The position numbers and the translations under genes were made by a program. A stretch of 64,000 nucleotides of DNA from an uncultured Fodinibius sp. (GTDB taxonomy: Bacteria > Bacteroidota > Rhodothermia > Balneolales > Balneolaceae): assembly GCA_913056235.1 (NCBI GenBank), contig CAJXMW010000001.1:124001-188000 (forward strand). The letters run 5' to 3'. The notes beneath the pieces are model-generated. The model was not told where the DNA came from. It worked only from the letters and a program-made list of their open reading frames with translations, and searched no databases. Below are positions 1-7,526 of this stretch, in pieces (position 1 is the first letter of the stretch; each line of letters starts with the position of its first letter).

Positions 1-32
1 CACAATTCATATGGTGGTTTTTTAGAGGGCCT

Positions 33-220
33 AGAATTCTGAGCGGAGAACGGTAGGCGAAACAGCGTATTTCGTACCGGTACATCTCGCAGAAACAACT
101 ACAAAAGACAAAGGACCATCGAAATACGCTAGCCGGACGATCAGAGTCGCATTCAGAATTCTCAGCCTTGATTTTTTAGTACCTTTTGGATCAAGCCAAA
201 AGGTGCTACTCATATAGTTT
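33..220. repeat. Probable dispersed extragenic element, non-coding
   Basis: This gene-free stretch begins and ends around GAATTC-centred palindromic words (about 33-43 and 155-166). It also holds an inverted pair around TACCTTTTGG/CCAAAAGGTG near 180-205. The minus strand has an open frame of 79 codons, but it runs straight through the adjacent repeat at 227-254 and has no recognisable domain. I read the stretch as an intergenic repeat element downstream of the thi operon. Its family identity is inference; only one copy lies in this window. Confidence 0.35.
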
Positions 221-226
221 TCTTTC

Positions 227-254
227 AGATCCTGAAACAAGTTCAGGATGACAT
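227..254. repeat. Dispersed palindromic repeat, family A, copy 1
   Basis: The core CCTGAAACAAGTTCAGG is a small hairpin (CCTGAA/TTCAGG) preceded by AGAT and followed by ATGACAT. Near-identical copies lie at 2907-2935 (compensated variant GCTGAA/TTCAGC), 4580-4607 and 22974-23001, always between genes. The paired substitutions in the second copy suggest that the hairpin itself is maintained. Confidence 0.8.
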
Positions 255-266
255 GAATATTGCCAA

Positions 267-905
267 TCATGTCTCATTCAGTGCTTCGTTATAATTTAAA
301 GTCTGCTGCTTCGGTTCATCATCTTGCAGAATCCCTGAAATCACTGCTACGCCGTTGAACTCCAACCCATTGAGTTCGCTGATTTTATCTGGCGTAATGC
401 CCCCCGAAATAAACAGCGGCATATCGGTAATTTCCCGGGCTTTTTTTACTGTTTCCGGCTTTACAATTTCACAACTTCCAACAGAGGGTGATGGGAACAT
501 GGCACAAAACGAAACGTAATCAAAGCCGTTCTCCTTCGCCCATTCGATCACTTCCTGATCGTTGCTACAGGTAATACCGGCAATAAAATCACGGCCGATT
601 TCTTCTTTAATCTTTTCAAAATCTTCCGGTATCTCATCAAAATGCACCCCATCGAGATCCGTTTTTTTCAGCATTTTCCAGTCGTCATTCATCAGTACCG
701 GCACGTCATACCTGTGTGCCATTTCCCTGATATAGCTAGCCAACTGTTGCTTGTCGCCTAAATGCATCCGGTCTGGCCAGCGATTCCAGATCTGCAGGAT
801 ATTGACACCGCCCTTCAGGGCCTGCTCTACTTTATCCAACAACACAGACTGATCCATCGCCGGATCAACAACCAGGTAAACACCGTTTAATTTTTGTTTC
901 GTCAT
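267..905 (-). CDS. ThiE/TenI-like TIM-barrel protein, divergent active site
   Basis: This 212-residue protein has the size and layout of thiamine-phosphate synthase (ThiE) or TenI: an N-terminal strand ending in LVVDP, a KGGVNILQ turn, the VLMNDDW motif, DGVHFD, GITCSND, and a C-terminal phosphate-binding ISGGITPD with GVAVISGI. ThiE joins HMP-PP to thiazole phosphate. The usual Gln-x-Arg-x-Lys pyrophosphate-binding motif is here QIWNRW, and the Thr-x-Thr-Lys loop after the GPI/FPS turn is FPSPSVGSC, so the Arg and Lys used for the pyrophosphate are not in their usual places. It is the last gene of a three-gene operon behind a TPP riboswitch, which supports a thiamin role. A TenI-like or altered-substrate function is as likely as true ThiE activity. 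Confidence 0.75.
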   Translation of the reverse strand: MTKQKLNGVYLVVDPAMDQSVLLDKVEQALKGGVNILQIWNRWPDRMHLGDKQQLASYIREMAHRYDVPVLMNDDWKMLKKTDLDGVHFDEIPEDFEKIKEEIGRDFIAGITCSNDQEVIEWAKENGFDYVSFCAMFPSPSVGSCEIVKPETVKKAREITDMPLFISGGITPDKISELNGLEFNGVAVISGILQDDEPKQQTLNYNEALNET

Positions 906-927
906 AATCTTTTTGACCCATCCTTGT

Positions 928-952
928 TTTTTCCCTAAAATTGAGGGAAAAA
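928..952. other. Inverted repeat between the second and third thi-operon genes
   Basis: TTTTTCCCT and AGGGAAAAA form 9-bp arms (928-936 and 944-952) around a 7-base loop in the 78-bp gap between the AIR-synthase-like gene and the ThiE-like gene. On the minus strand the 3' arm ends in A residues, so it is not a typical intrinsic terminator. It could be an mRNA processing or stability hairpin within the operon. Confidence 0.35.
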
Positions 953-983
953 GACTTTTTATTTAGTTATCTATCCTACTCAT

Positions 984-2048
984 TTATTTCCATCCTTTTT
1001 CCCTTGCTTCAAAAAAGGCATTCCAGTAAGGGTCTTTACCATCAAACTGAAATTCTTTTTTATCGCCATTCTCAATCAACATACATCCATCATCGTGCTT
1101 GGTCAATTCTCCGACGACAGCCGCAGGAATCGATTTATCTTTTAGATGATCAACCAAGGCCCGCTCTTGTCCATCCGATACGGCCATGATCATGGATCCA
1201 GCTCCAACACACAGACGGTGATCAATCTCAAACAGCTCACAAATTTGTTTAGGCGCTTCTCCCACCGGCAGCTTGTCGCTGTCTACCCGAAAACTACAAC
1301 CCGAAGCTTCTGCCAGCTCGGAAATTCCGCCCAACAGGCCGCCTTCGGTAACGTCGTGCATAGCTTTGAGCTCTTTATTGGGTGCCAGCACTTCGGCAGC
1401 GGCCAATGCATCATCCAAAGAGGAAGTTCGAAAGAAATTCTGGCATCCCTGCTCGTAAACCTCCTCACCACATTTTTCTTTGACGGTTTCGGGAAAGCTC
1501 TTTGCGAGAATGGACGAGGCTGCCAATGCACTTTCTTTGGTAACCACAATCTTGTCACCTGGCTCAGCGCCATCGCTTGTAATAATCTCATCTAACGAAA
1601 CCTGCAGAAACATGGTGCCTCCACCCGGTGTGGTGGACTCTTGGCCAGGAATTTGTGCCGTATGTCCACCGGTGATGGCTACACCAATCTCATCACAAAA
1701 GCGATGGATATGTCCCCAGTATCTTTTGAATTTATCCAACCCAAAATCAGTCGGTAGGTTCAACGTAACCTGCGCATACTGAGGGGCAAAGCCCGTGGTA
1801 GCCATGTCGTTAGCCAGCAGATGCACCGACAGCCAAGCCGACTCTTTAAGTCCCAACGAAGGTATCAGCGACAGCGGATCGCTCGAGGTCGCAAGTCCTC
1901 TGCCATTCCCGAGATCAATCACCGCCGTATCCACGCCATAGCTTGGACCTTTAACCACCTCCTCGCGCTGACGACCGCTTTGAGGTTGCAGGACTTCTCG
2001 AAAAAGATTGCTGCTAATCTTACCGCTGTGATCTTCAAATGCACTCAT
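984..2048 (-). CDS. AIR-synthase family protein (HypE/ThiL-like)
   Basis: The 354-residue protein belongs to the PurM/ThiL/HypE/SelD superfamily, which binds ATP and phosphorylates or dehydrates small substrates. Visible signatures are GVDTAVID near residue 40, SSDPLSLIPSLG near 57, the long HLLANDMATTGFAPQYA motif near 78, TGGHTAQIPGQ near 122, and the C-terminal DVTEGGLLGGISELA motif near 230. The ANDMATTG form resembles HypE-like proteins more than classical ThiL (NLSDIAAMG). Its place between a methyltransferase and a ThiE-like gene, 9 bp from the former and behind a TPP riboswitch, suggests it replaces or supplements thiamine-monophosphate kinase. That is inference; no hydrogenase genes are in view to support a HypE role. 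Confidence 0.8.
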   Translation of the reverse strand: MSAFEDHSGKISSNLFREVLQPQSGRQREEVVKGPSYGVDTAVIDLGNGRGLATSSDPLSLIPSLGLKESAWLSVHLLANDMATTGFAPQYAQVTLNLPTDFGLDKFKRYWGHIHRFCDEIGVAITGGHTAQIPGQESTTPGGGTMFLQVSLDEIITSDGAEPGDKIVVTKESALAASSILAKSFPETVKEKCGEEVYEQGCQNFFRTSSLDDALAAAEVLAPNKELKAMHDVTEGGLLGGISELAEASGCSFRVDSDKLPVGEAPKQICELFEIDHRLCVGAGSMIMAVSDGQERALVDHLKDKSIPAAVVGELTKHDDGCMLIENGDKKEFQFDGKDPYWNAFFEAREKGWK

Positions 2049-2056
2049 AAAGTTAT

Positions 2057-2794
2057 CTATTCTTCTACATCAGTTAGCTTTACGTGAAGTCCGAAAAAGT
2101 CGCCGATTGGTAATCCCCATCGCTGCACGGGGAACCATTTCGGCAGACCGGTGGCCGTCCACTCAATCTTATACTTCCGTCCCTCCAGTGCCTCGTGAAT
2201 CGTATTGATCAGCTTCTTTGGCGTATAGAAGTTGGCCGTCTCATAATAGGGGTTTGCGCCAAATACTTCCTGCACGCGCCGGCGCATCACTTTGGTCGAA
2301 TTGCGATTCATAATACCAAAAATCATCCCGTATTTACCTACACGCACGGCCTCACGAATCACCTTAATGGGATCGTCGTAGTAAGCAAAGGTGGCTATAA
2401 AAGCCAATGCATCAAAGGTATTATCCTTGAACGGCATGTGGTGGGCATCAGCCCAGACCAGGTCGCCGTCGAAATGTTTGTTGCCTTCACCCAGCATAAA
2501 GGGCGAAATATCAGCGCCGGTAGCCTCAATGCCGATCTCCTGCCACCACCGGGTAAATCGCGTGGTTCCGCAGCCGTATTCCAGCAGCGTCTCCACACGC
2601 TCATCCTTTTGGATCAGCTTCGCTAACACTTTCTTCTGCCAGATTTCAGCCCGCTTATATCGGCCTTCGTAATAATCCTCATACACCTCGGTATGCTCGC
2701 GATTGAAGAACCATTCGTCACGATCCTGCCACTTCTCAATTTTCTTGGTGGCCAGCTCAAATTTCTTCTTCTGGAGTTTATCGCTATCGCTCAT
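2057..2794 (-). CDS. Class I SAM-dependent methyltransferase, first gene of a TPP-riboswitch operon
   Basis: This 245-residue protein carries the SAM-binding motif I (LLEYGCGTTRF, near residue 67), an acidic post-I residue (GADIS), and a motif III/IV region (FDALAFIATFAYYDDP). The first 60 residues are charged and helical. The C-terminal part (GLPKWFPVQRWGLPIGDFFGLHVKL) is not a motif I can assign. It lies 9 bp upstream of the AIR-synthase-like gene and roughly 200 bp downstream of a TPP riboswitch, so it should be repressed when thiamin pyrophosphate is plentiful. No methyltransferase is part of the standard thiamin pathway, so its substrate is unknown; a thiamin-precursor salvage or modification step is possible. 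Confidence 0.85.
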   Translation of the reverse strand: MSDSDKLQKKKFELATKKIEKWQDRDEWFFNREHTEVYEDYYEGRYKRAEIWQKKVLAKLIQKDERVETLLEYGCGTTRFTRWWQEIGIEATGADISPFMLGEGNKHFDGDLVWADAHHMPFKDNTFDALAFIATFAYYDDPIKVIREAVRVGKYGMIFGIMNRNSTKVMRRRVQEVFGANPYYETANFYTPKKLINTIHEALEGRKYKIEWTATGLPKWFPVQRWGLPIGDFFGLHVKLTDVEE

Positions 2795-2906
2795 TGTGTA
2801 ATTGAATTAGTTGAAAGACGGTTTTCTTAAACCTTAAGTGTCACCTTGAATTGATTTCAGGATCTGAAACAATCATTATAAAAGCTTGAAGAAAGCAATT
2901 GCTTAC

Positions 2907-2935
2907 AGATGCTGAAAACAAGTTCAGCATGACAT
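2907..2935. repeat. Dispersed palindromic repeat, family A, copy 2
   Basis: The variant GCTGAAAACAAGTTCAGC has both stem ends changed (C-G to G-C) relative to the other copies, followed by ATGACAT. It sits inside the untranslated leader between the TPP riboswitch and the methyltransferase gene. A degenerate half (TTTCAGGATCTGAAAC) lies about 50 bp away at 2855-2870. Confidence 0.7.
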
Positions 2936-2996
2936 TAGTGTTCTCGACCGGACAATAACAGGCAGGCAAAAAGCCGAAAGACACTCACAATGAGCC

Positions 2997-3088
2997 AGAC
3001 TGGCATTCCCTACGCTGGTATTATCCAGATCAGGTCGAAGGGTGTGATCTCAGCTCTGTGCATCAAGCGATGTACCGAGCACCCCTGT
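2997..3088 (-). promoter_or_regulatory. TPP riboswitch (THI element)
   Basis: Read on the minus strand, the sequence begins GGGGTGCTCGG, continues with the invariant GCTGAGA and ACACCCTTCGACCTGATCT, and ends with GGATAATACCAGCG followed by TAGGGAATGCC. This is the conserved THI-box order (pyrimidine-sensing helix with CUGAGA, then the pyrophosphate-sensing helix with ACCUGAUCUGG and the GCGUAGGGAA closing strand). It faces the methyltransferase/AIR-synthase/ThiE-like operon and ends roughly 200 bp before the first start codon. Thiamin pyrophosphate binding normally reduces expression. Nothing similar is seen on the plus side, so the fic gene is not its target. Confidence 0.95.
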
Positions 3089-3188
3089 AAAATTTTAAAG
3101 TAATGATTTTTGGGGGATTGATAAACTAAATCTGACGCAACTCATCAAAATCTACCTGCTTCATTAATTTGAGGTCTGCACTCAATCT

Positions 3189-3280
3189 TGACCTTAACGA
3201 TAAGGTCATAAATCCGACCATACATTAAAATATTGTATTTTTAATGTATATCTTGAAATAAAACCGTTAGATTAAGGTCA
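3189..3280. promoter_or_regulatory. Palindromic operator-like sites upstream of fic
   Basis: TGACCTTA and TAAGGTCA form a perfect 8-bp inverted repeat with a 4-bp spacer (3189-3208), and a third TAAGGTCA half-site lies at 3273-3280. Between them is an 11-bp-arm inverted repeat (ATACATTAAAA / TTTTAATGTAT, 3220-3249). Both sit 36-127 bp upstream of the fic start, where a repressor would act. No regulator gene is adjacent; the winged-helix end of Fic itself is a possible binder (inference). Confidence 0.55.
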
Positions 3281-3315
3281 GAATAACGGACAAACCTTAA
3301 AAAAACACATTTTTA

Positions 3316-4452
3316 ATGCCCCAAAAACCTCTCTATCGCGTCAATCCTGATCGCAATACGCCCTGGAATGATCTGCCGGCTCTGCCCATCCCCGAAGAAC
3401 TTTACAAAACGGTGCCCATTTATGAGCAGTTGGGAAAAGCCAAGGAGGCCCTAGCCCTGCTGGCCGGTCGTAGCGTCGCCATCCCCAATCAAGCGTTGTT
3501 GATCAACAGCATCACACTACAGGAGGCGAAGGATTCCAGCGCCATCGAAAATGTATTCACTACTGATGATGACCTCTACCAGGCGTTTAGTGATGATAGG
3601 TTCGATGATTCGGTCTCGGGATCCACGAAAGAAGTGCTTCGTTACCGCGAGGCAATGTGGGAGGGCTATGAATACCTCAAAGAAAATGGGCAGTTTGATA
3701 TTGATTATTTTATAAATCTCTATCAGGAAATTAAGGAAACCAACGACAGTATCCGTCCCCCGTTTGCACAGACGTATATTCGTCAGGGAGGCAGTGGTCC
3801 CAACGCAGGCAAACGTGTCTACACCCCACCGAAAGGAAAAGACGTGCTCGAAGAAAAGCTGAACAACCTGATAAATTTTTTGAACGATGATTCGATTCCT
3901 CCCAACGAGCCGCTCCTGAAGATGGCTATAGCCCACTTCCAGTTTGAGGCCATCCACCCGTTCCGCGATGGCAACGGTCGCGCAGGACGTATTATGAACA
4001 TCCACTATATTACTCAGACCAACCTGCTGGAACTGCCCATCTTATACCTCAGCCGCTTTATTATTGAGCACAAACAGGAGTATTACGATACACTGGCCGG
4101 CGTATCACAACGCGGCGACTGGGAAAGCTGGCTGCTGTATATGCTACGCGCCGTGGAATCAACGGCCCGACTGACCTATGACAAGGTCAACGACATCAAC
4201 GCAGCTAAAGAGTCAGTGCTGGAGGCTGTAGAGGACGAAAAGAACTTTCAGCGTCCGGATCAGCTGATTGACGCGGTCTTCACACAACCGTTTACAAAAG
4301 TTAGACATCTAACCGATAAAGACATTTATGCTGAAAATACTGCCCGCAGCTACCTGAATGAGCTAGCTGAAATGGGCGTACTCGAAAAGAAAGAAATCAA
4401 GGGTCGCCATTACTATAAAAACCGCGAGCTTGAGCAGATTTTGTCCTATTAG
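3316..4452 (+). CDS. Fic-domain protein, class II with N-terminal inhibitory motif
   Basis: The 378-residue protein has a Fic N-terminal domain, the canonical Fic motif HPFRDGNGRAGR at residues 214-225 (His is the catalytic base, DGNGR binds the nucleotide phosphates), and a C-terminal winged-helix region of about 80 residues. The N-terminal inhibitory helix motif SSAIEN (residues 74-79) matches (S/T)xxxE(G/N), so Glu78 should block ATP until relieved: an auto-inhibited class II Fic AMP-transferase. Fic proteins usually attach AMP to hydroxyl side chains. It stands alone between the thi riboswitch and the importer genes. Upstream palindromes suggest tight, possibly self, regulation. The target protein is not predictable. 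Confidence 0.92.
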   Translation: MPQKPLYRVNPDRNTPWNDLPALPIPEELYKTVPIYEQLGKAKEALALLAGRSVAIPNQALLINSITLQEAKDSSAIENVFTTDDDLYQAFSDDRFDDSVSGSTKEVLRYREAMWEGYEYLKENGQFDIDYFINLYQEIKETNDSIRPPFAQTYIRQGGSGPNAGKRVYTPPKGKDVLEEKLNNLINFLNDDSIPPNEPLLKMAIAHFQFEAIHPFRDGNGRAGRIMNIHYITQTNLLELPILYLSRFIIEHKQEYYDTLAGVSQRGDWESWLLYMLRAVESTARLTYDKVNDINAAKESVLEAVEDEKNFQRPDQLIDAVFTQPFTKVRHLTDKDIYAENTARSYLNELAEMGVLEKKEIKGRHYYKNRELEQILSY

Positions 4453-4579
4453 TGATGGGTAATTAGTTTGTTGCTTCGTGGTTTTAATCGGGGGTCTGGA
4501 GCGAATCGGCTGGTCCCGAAAACTTTCGGGATTAGTGACAAAAAATGGACAGAAGTAGCCAAATAAACGACACAAAATT

Positions 4580-4607
4580 AGATCCTGAAACAAGCTCAGG
4601 ATGACAT
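4580..4607. repeat. Dispersed palindromic repeat, family A, copy 3
   Basis: AGATCCTGAAACAAGCTCAGG followed by ATGACAT differs from copy 1 at one loop-side base. It lies in the 160-bp gap between the convergent fic and importer genes. Confidence 0.75.
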
Positions 4608-4612
4608 TTCAA

Positions 4613-6181
4613 TTATTCGATTTCATCTGCGCTCAAATAATCAGCTAAATCGCTGATCGTCTCTATTCCCAATTGCTCGGCTTGTTCTCTCCGCATAATC
4701 AGCGCGTAGGTATTTTCAAATCCCAGTGGCTGTAACCAGCGGATATTAAATTGCTGCAGCGATTGTTCAGCAACATAATTATATACCGCATCGCGATCGT
4801 TACCCAGGCTATCGGTTACCTGCTTCGAGGGGGGCAACAACACATGTAGTCCCGTGCCGGTATATTCGGGATAGAGTTGGATCTCATTATTGGTAAGTGC
4901 GTTGAAAACAATCTGGGTGCCCGCCAGTCCGGAGCGCAAACCTACATCCAGGCTCGTGTAGTTCTCGATCAGCATGCGGTACATATGCGCCAGGATGAAC
5001 TGCTCGGTCTGTAGTTTGCCGCCAATCAGTATATCAGGATCACCCTGCCGATTGATCTCGGTGCGAAAATCTAATACCTGCAAGTATTCTTTAGCCACTG
5101 CCCGTTCTTCCTGTCCCTTGTGATCCACAGCGCTGTTTAACTGTGTCATCTGCTGCGTGCTGATCTTTCCCGCCAACTTGTTTATCGCTGCTATCACATC
5201 AGGATAATTTTCGGCAAAATCCTCTTTTACGATGGGGGCACATTCGTAAGGCGGAAAGTAGTTTTTGTCGTCTTTCAGTACTTTTAGATCAAAGGCCTCG
5301 ATCCGCCCGTCGGTTGAGTATCCCACAATCACATCCACACGCTTGTTGTCCAGGGCTTGGTACATCAGCGAAGCATTCATCTCGACAACCGGCATATCGA
5401 GATCATATTGCTGAGTAAGTCCCTTGTAGCCGTCGGCCCGTTCCAAAAACTCGGGCGGCACGCCAATGCGAAACTGATCCTGGCTAAACACCGTGGACAC
5501 CGAATACAGTGACACAAATACCAGCACCACTGCCAACCCATAACTCAAAGGCTTGAGAAACTTTGATACATTACGCTCCAGCAGTCCAAGTACGAAATCA
5601 AATCCCAGCGCCAAAAGTGCAGCTGGTAGCGCGCCAGCCAAAATCATGATTGAGTTGTTGAGGGCAATACCGCGAAAGATAAATTCACCGAGACCGCCGG
5701 CCCCGATAAGCGCGCAGAGCGTGGCCACTCCCACGTTAATCACGGTGGCCGCTCGGATTCCCGCGAAAATAACGGGCGTAGCCAGCGGAAGCTCAACTTT
5801 TCGCAGGATTTGCCCGCCGGTCATCCCCATCCCACGCGCGGACTCAGTCACTGACGTTTCCACCTCATTGATGCCTGAATAGGTGTTGCGAACAATGGGC
5901 AGCAGGGCATACAGAAACAGAGCCACTATCGCCGGTAGGGCGCCAATGCCCAGCAGTGGCAACATAAATCCCAATAGCGCAATGCTCGGGATGGTCTGGA
6001 TCACGCCAACGGCCCCCAGCACAGGACCGGATACTTTTTCCAACCGCGTAGCCAGCAATCCAAGTGGAACCCCTATGGCCATGGCGATGAGCAGCGACAC
6101 AAACGTCAGGCCAATGTGCTCGATAGTTTGATCCAAAATTTCAGCCTGATTGGAGACGATAAATTGCCAGAGATCAACCAT
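4613..6181 (-). CDS. ABC importer permease fused to a permuted OpuC/EgtU-type binding domain
   Basis: Residues 1-215 are a binding-protein-dependent permease with about six membrane segments and an EAA-like loop (ESARGMGMTGGQILRKVELP). After one more membrane helix comes a periplasmic substrate-binding domain of the OpuBC/OpuCC/EgtU type. Its two halves are in reverse order relative to OpuCC: the second half (FRIGVPPEFL to AVAKEYL, about 237-367) precedes the first half (DILIGGKLQTEQF to ISDLADYL, about 383-516). The four tyrosines that form the trimethylammonium cage in OpuCC appear kept (Y288, Y312, Y440, Y492). Substrate is probably a betaine-type compound (glycine betaine, choline, carnitine or ergothioneine). 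The gene overlaps the ATPase gene by 8 bp. Confidence 0.9.
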   Translation of the reverse strand: MVDLWQFIVSNQAEILDQTIEHIGLTFVSLLIAMAIGVPLGLLATRLEKVSGPVLGAVGVIQTIPSIALLGFMLPLLGIGALPAIVALFLYALLPIVRNTYSGINEVETSVTESARGMGMTGGQILRKVELPLATPVIFAGIRAATVINVGVATLCALIGAGGLGEFIFRGIALNNSIMILAGALPAALLALGFDFVLGLLERNVSKFLKPLSYGLAVVLVFVSLYSVSTVFSQDQFRIGVPPEFLERADGYKGLTQQYDLDMPVVEMNASLMYQALDNKRVDVIVGYSTDGRIEAFDLKVLKDDKNYFPPYECAPIVKEDFAENYPDVIAAINKLAGKISTQQMTQLNSAVDHKGQEERAVAKEYLQVLDFRTEINRQGDPDILIGGKLQTEQFILAHMYRMLIENYTSLDVGLRSGLAGTQIVFNALTNNEIQLYPEYTGTGLHVLLPPSKQVTDSLGNDRDAVYNYVAEQSLQQFNIRWLQPLGFENTYALIMRREQAEQLGIETISDLADYLSADEIE

Positions 6182-7187
6182 CTTGTTCTCTCCTTTTTCG
6201 TTTGCGCTTGTACTGCTGAAAGCGATCCAACAGATCGGAAAAGCCTAGCGAATCAATAACCCGTTTCTCAACACGATGGATGATAGCCAAATTTTCTTGG
6301 GGGCGCTGCTCCATCTCCTCTAAAATATGGTACAGTGTTCGATTCGGTTTTACCTCATCATCTTCCTGCTCTTCTTTCAGAGGAGGACTCCAATACAATT
6401 CTCCTTCTCCATTTTTTTGTTCCAGAATATCAGATAATGTTACACTCAACAGCTCGAGCTGAAATCGGTTGGAAGCAAAGAATGAATCCACAAAATTATT
6501 GGCGGGTTCAAAAAGAAGCTCCTGGGGCGTGCCGATTTGCTGCATTTTTCCATCATCCAGCAGGCAAAGCCGGTCGCATAGTTCGAAAGACTCAAACACA
6601 TCGTGCGTAACCAGCACGATGGTCTTATTGATATGCTTGAAAAGACTGCTCACCTCCGCTCGAATTTGCCGTTTTGTGATAGGATCCAGCGCGCCGAAAG
6701 GCTCGTCCATCAAGATAATGGGCGGATTGGCGGCCAGTGCCCGAGCTAGTCCCACCCGTTGTTGCTGTCCCCCACTGAGGGATTGCGGCTTACGCTCGGA
6801 ATACGTTTCGGGATCAAGACCAACCATCTGTAGCAACTCTTCGCTCCGGGATGCAATGCGACGCTCATCCCAATGGAGCAGCTTCGGCACCGTGGCAATA
6901 TTTTGCTGCACCGAATAATGTGGAAAGAGCCCCACATCCTGAATGACATAACCGATCTGCCGGCGTAGCTCTTCGGGATCCTGCGAGGTACTTTCTGAAC
7001 CGTTAATTTGAATCGTACCAGAGGTGGGCTCCACCAGCCGGTTAATCATCTTGAGCGTGGTCGTCTTGCCGCAACCGCTGGTACCAATCAGCCCAAAGGT
7101 TTCTCCTTCACGTATATGAAAAGAAAGCTCATCTACCGCTGTTGTCCCATCCTTAAATATTTTGGTAACGGTTTGGAATTGTATCAT
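6174..7187 (-). CDS. ABC transporter ATPase, OpuCA/EgtV type
   Basis: The 337-residue ATPase has Walker A (GTSGCGKTTT, near residue 36), Q-loop (YVIQDVGLFPHY), signature LSGGQQQRVG, Walker B IILMDEP and the switch His (VTHD). It is translationally coupled to the permease/binding-domain fusion. OpuA/OpuC-type ATPases usually carry two CBS domains that sense ionic strength. Here only about 95 residues follow the nucleotide-binding domain, ending in a basic tail, so the CBS pair is absent or reduced to one degenerate copy. That weakens the case for an osmotically gated importer and fits a scavenging importer better. Confidence 0.92.
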   Translation of the reverse strand: MIQFQTVTKIFKDGTTAVDELSFHIREGETFGLIGTSGCGKTTTLKMINRLVEPTSGTIQINGSESTSQDPEELRRQIGYVIQDVGLFPHYSVQQNIATVPKLLHWDERRIASRSEELLQMVGLDPETYSERKPQSLSGGQQQRVGLARALAANPPIILMDEPFGALDPITKRQIRAEVSSLFKHINKTIVLVTHDVFESFELCDRLCLLDDGKMQQIGTPQELLFEPANNFVDSFFASNRFQLELLSVTLSDILEQKNGEGELYWSPPLKEEQEDDEVKPNRTLYHILEEMEQRPQENLAIIHRVEKRVIDSLGFSDLLDRFQQYKRKRKRREQDG

Positions 7188-7340
7188 AGAAAGCTATCCG
7201 CTCTGGGTTTGAACAACCGCATACTACAAGAATTGACGGGAGAAATACAACTAGAAATAACATAGAAAAAGAACGTTCCGCGGCAGTGCTACCGAACGAT
7301 ATTGCTATAGCATCAGCTTAAATAGACTGCATGAATGTTG

Positions 7341-7525
7341 ACCCACCCTTAGTCCCTCCCTACACGCAGGGAGGGAAACCATTAGGAATTCCAAGCTTGT
7401 TCCCTGCTTTGGGAATAAACAAGTTAATAGTGTCCATCTTGTTCTTCCGCTGGTTAGCAGGGGAAGAAACTCCTGATTCACTAAATCAGCAAGAGTTTTT
7501 CTCGCTTTTTAAAAGGGGGGGGGGG
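7341..7525. repeat. GC-skewed dispersed element with a run of eleven G
   Basis: The gap after the Asp-box gene holds the inverted pair TCCCTCCC/GGGAGGGA (7353-7376), a TTCCCTGCTTTGGGAA hairpin (about 7399-7414), and ends in AAAA followed by eleven G residues (7515-7525), directly beside the gene's stop codon. The CCCTCCC...GGGGG layout looks like an extragenic repeat element of the kind scattered in Bacteroidota genomes (inference). There is no supported coding frame. From 7188 to 7340 I see nothing else beyond the presumed promoter of the ABC operon. Confidence 0.45.
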
Positions 7526-7526
7526 A

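Noticed and set aside
31..270. 79-codon minus-strand open frame at the left edge
   Set aside because: It runs through the family A repeat and palindromic words, has no domain, and its translation looks like an extragenic element rather than a protein.
984..2048. Hydrogenase maturation HypE assignment
   Set aside because: The fold is HypE-like, but the TPP riboswitch and ThiE-like neighbour argue against hydrogenase maturation; kept as AIR-synthase family.
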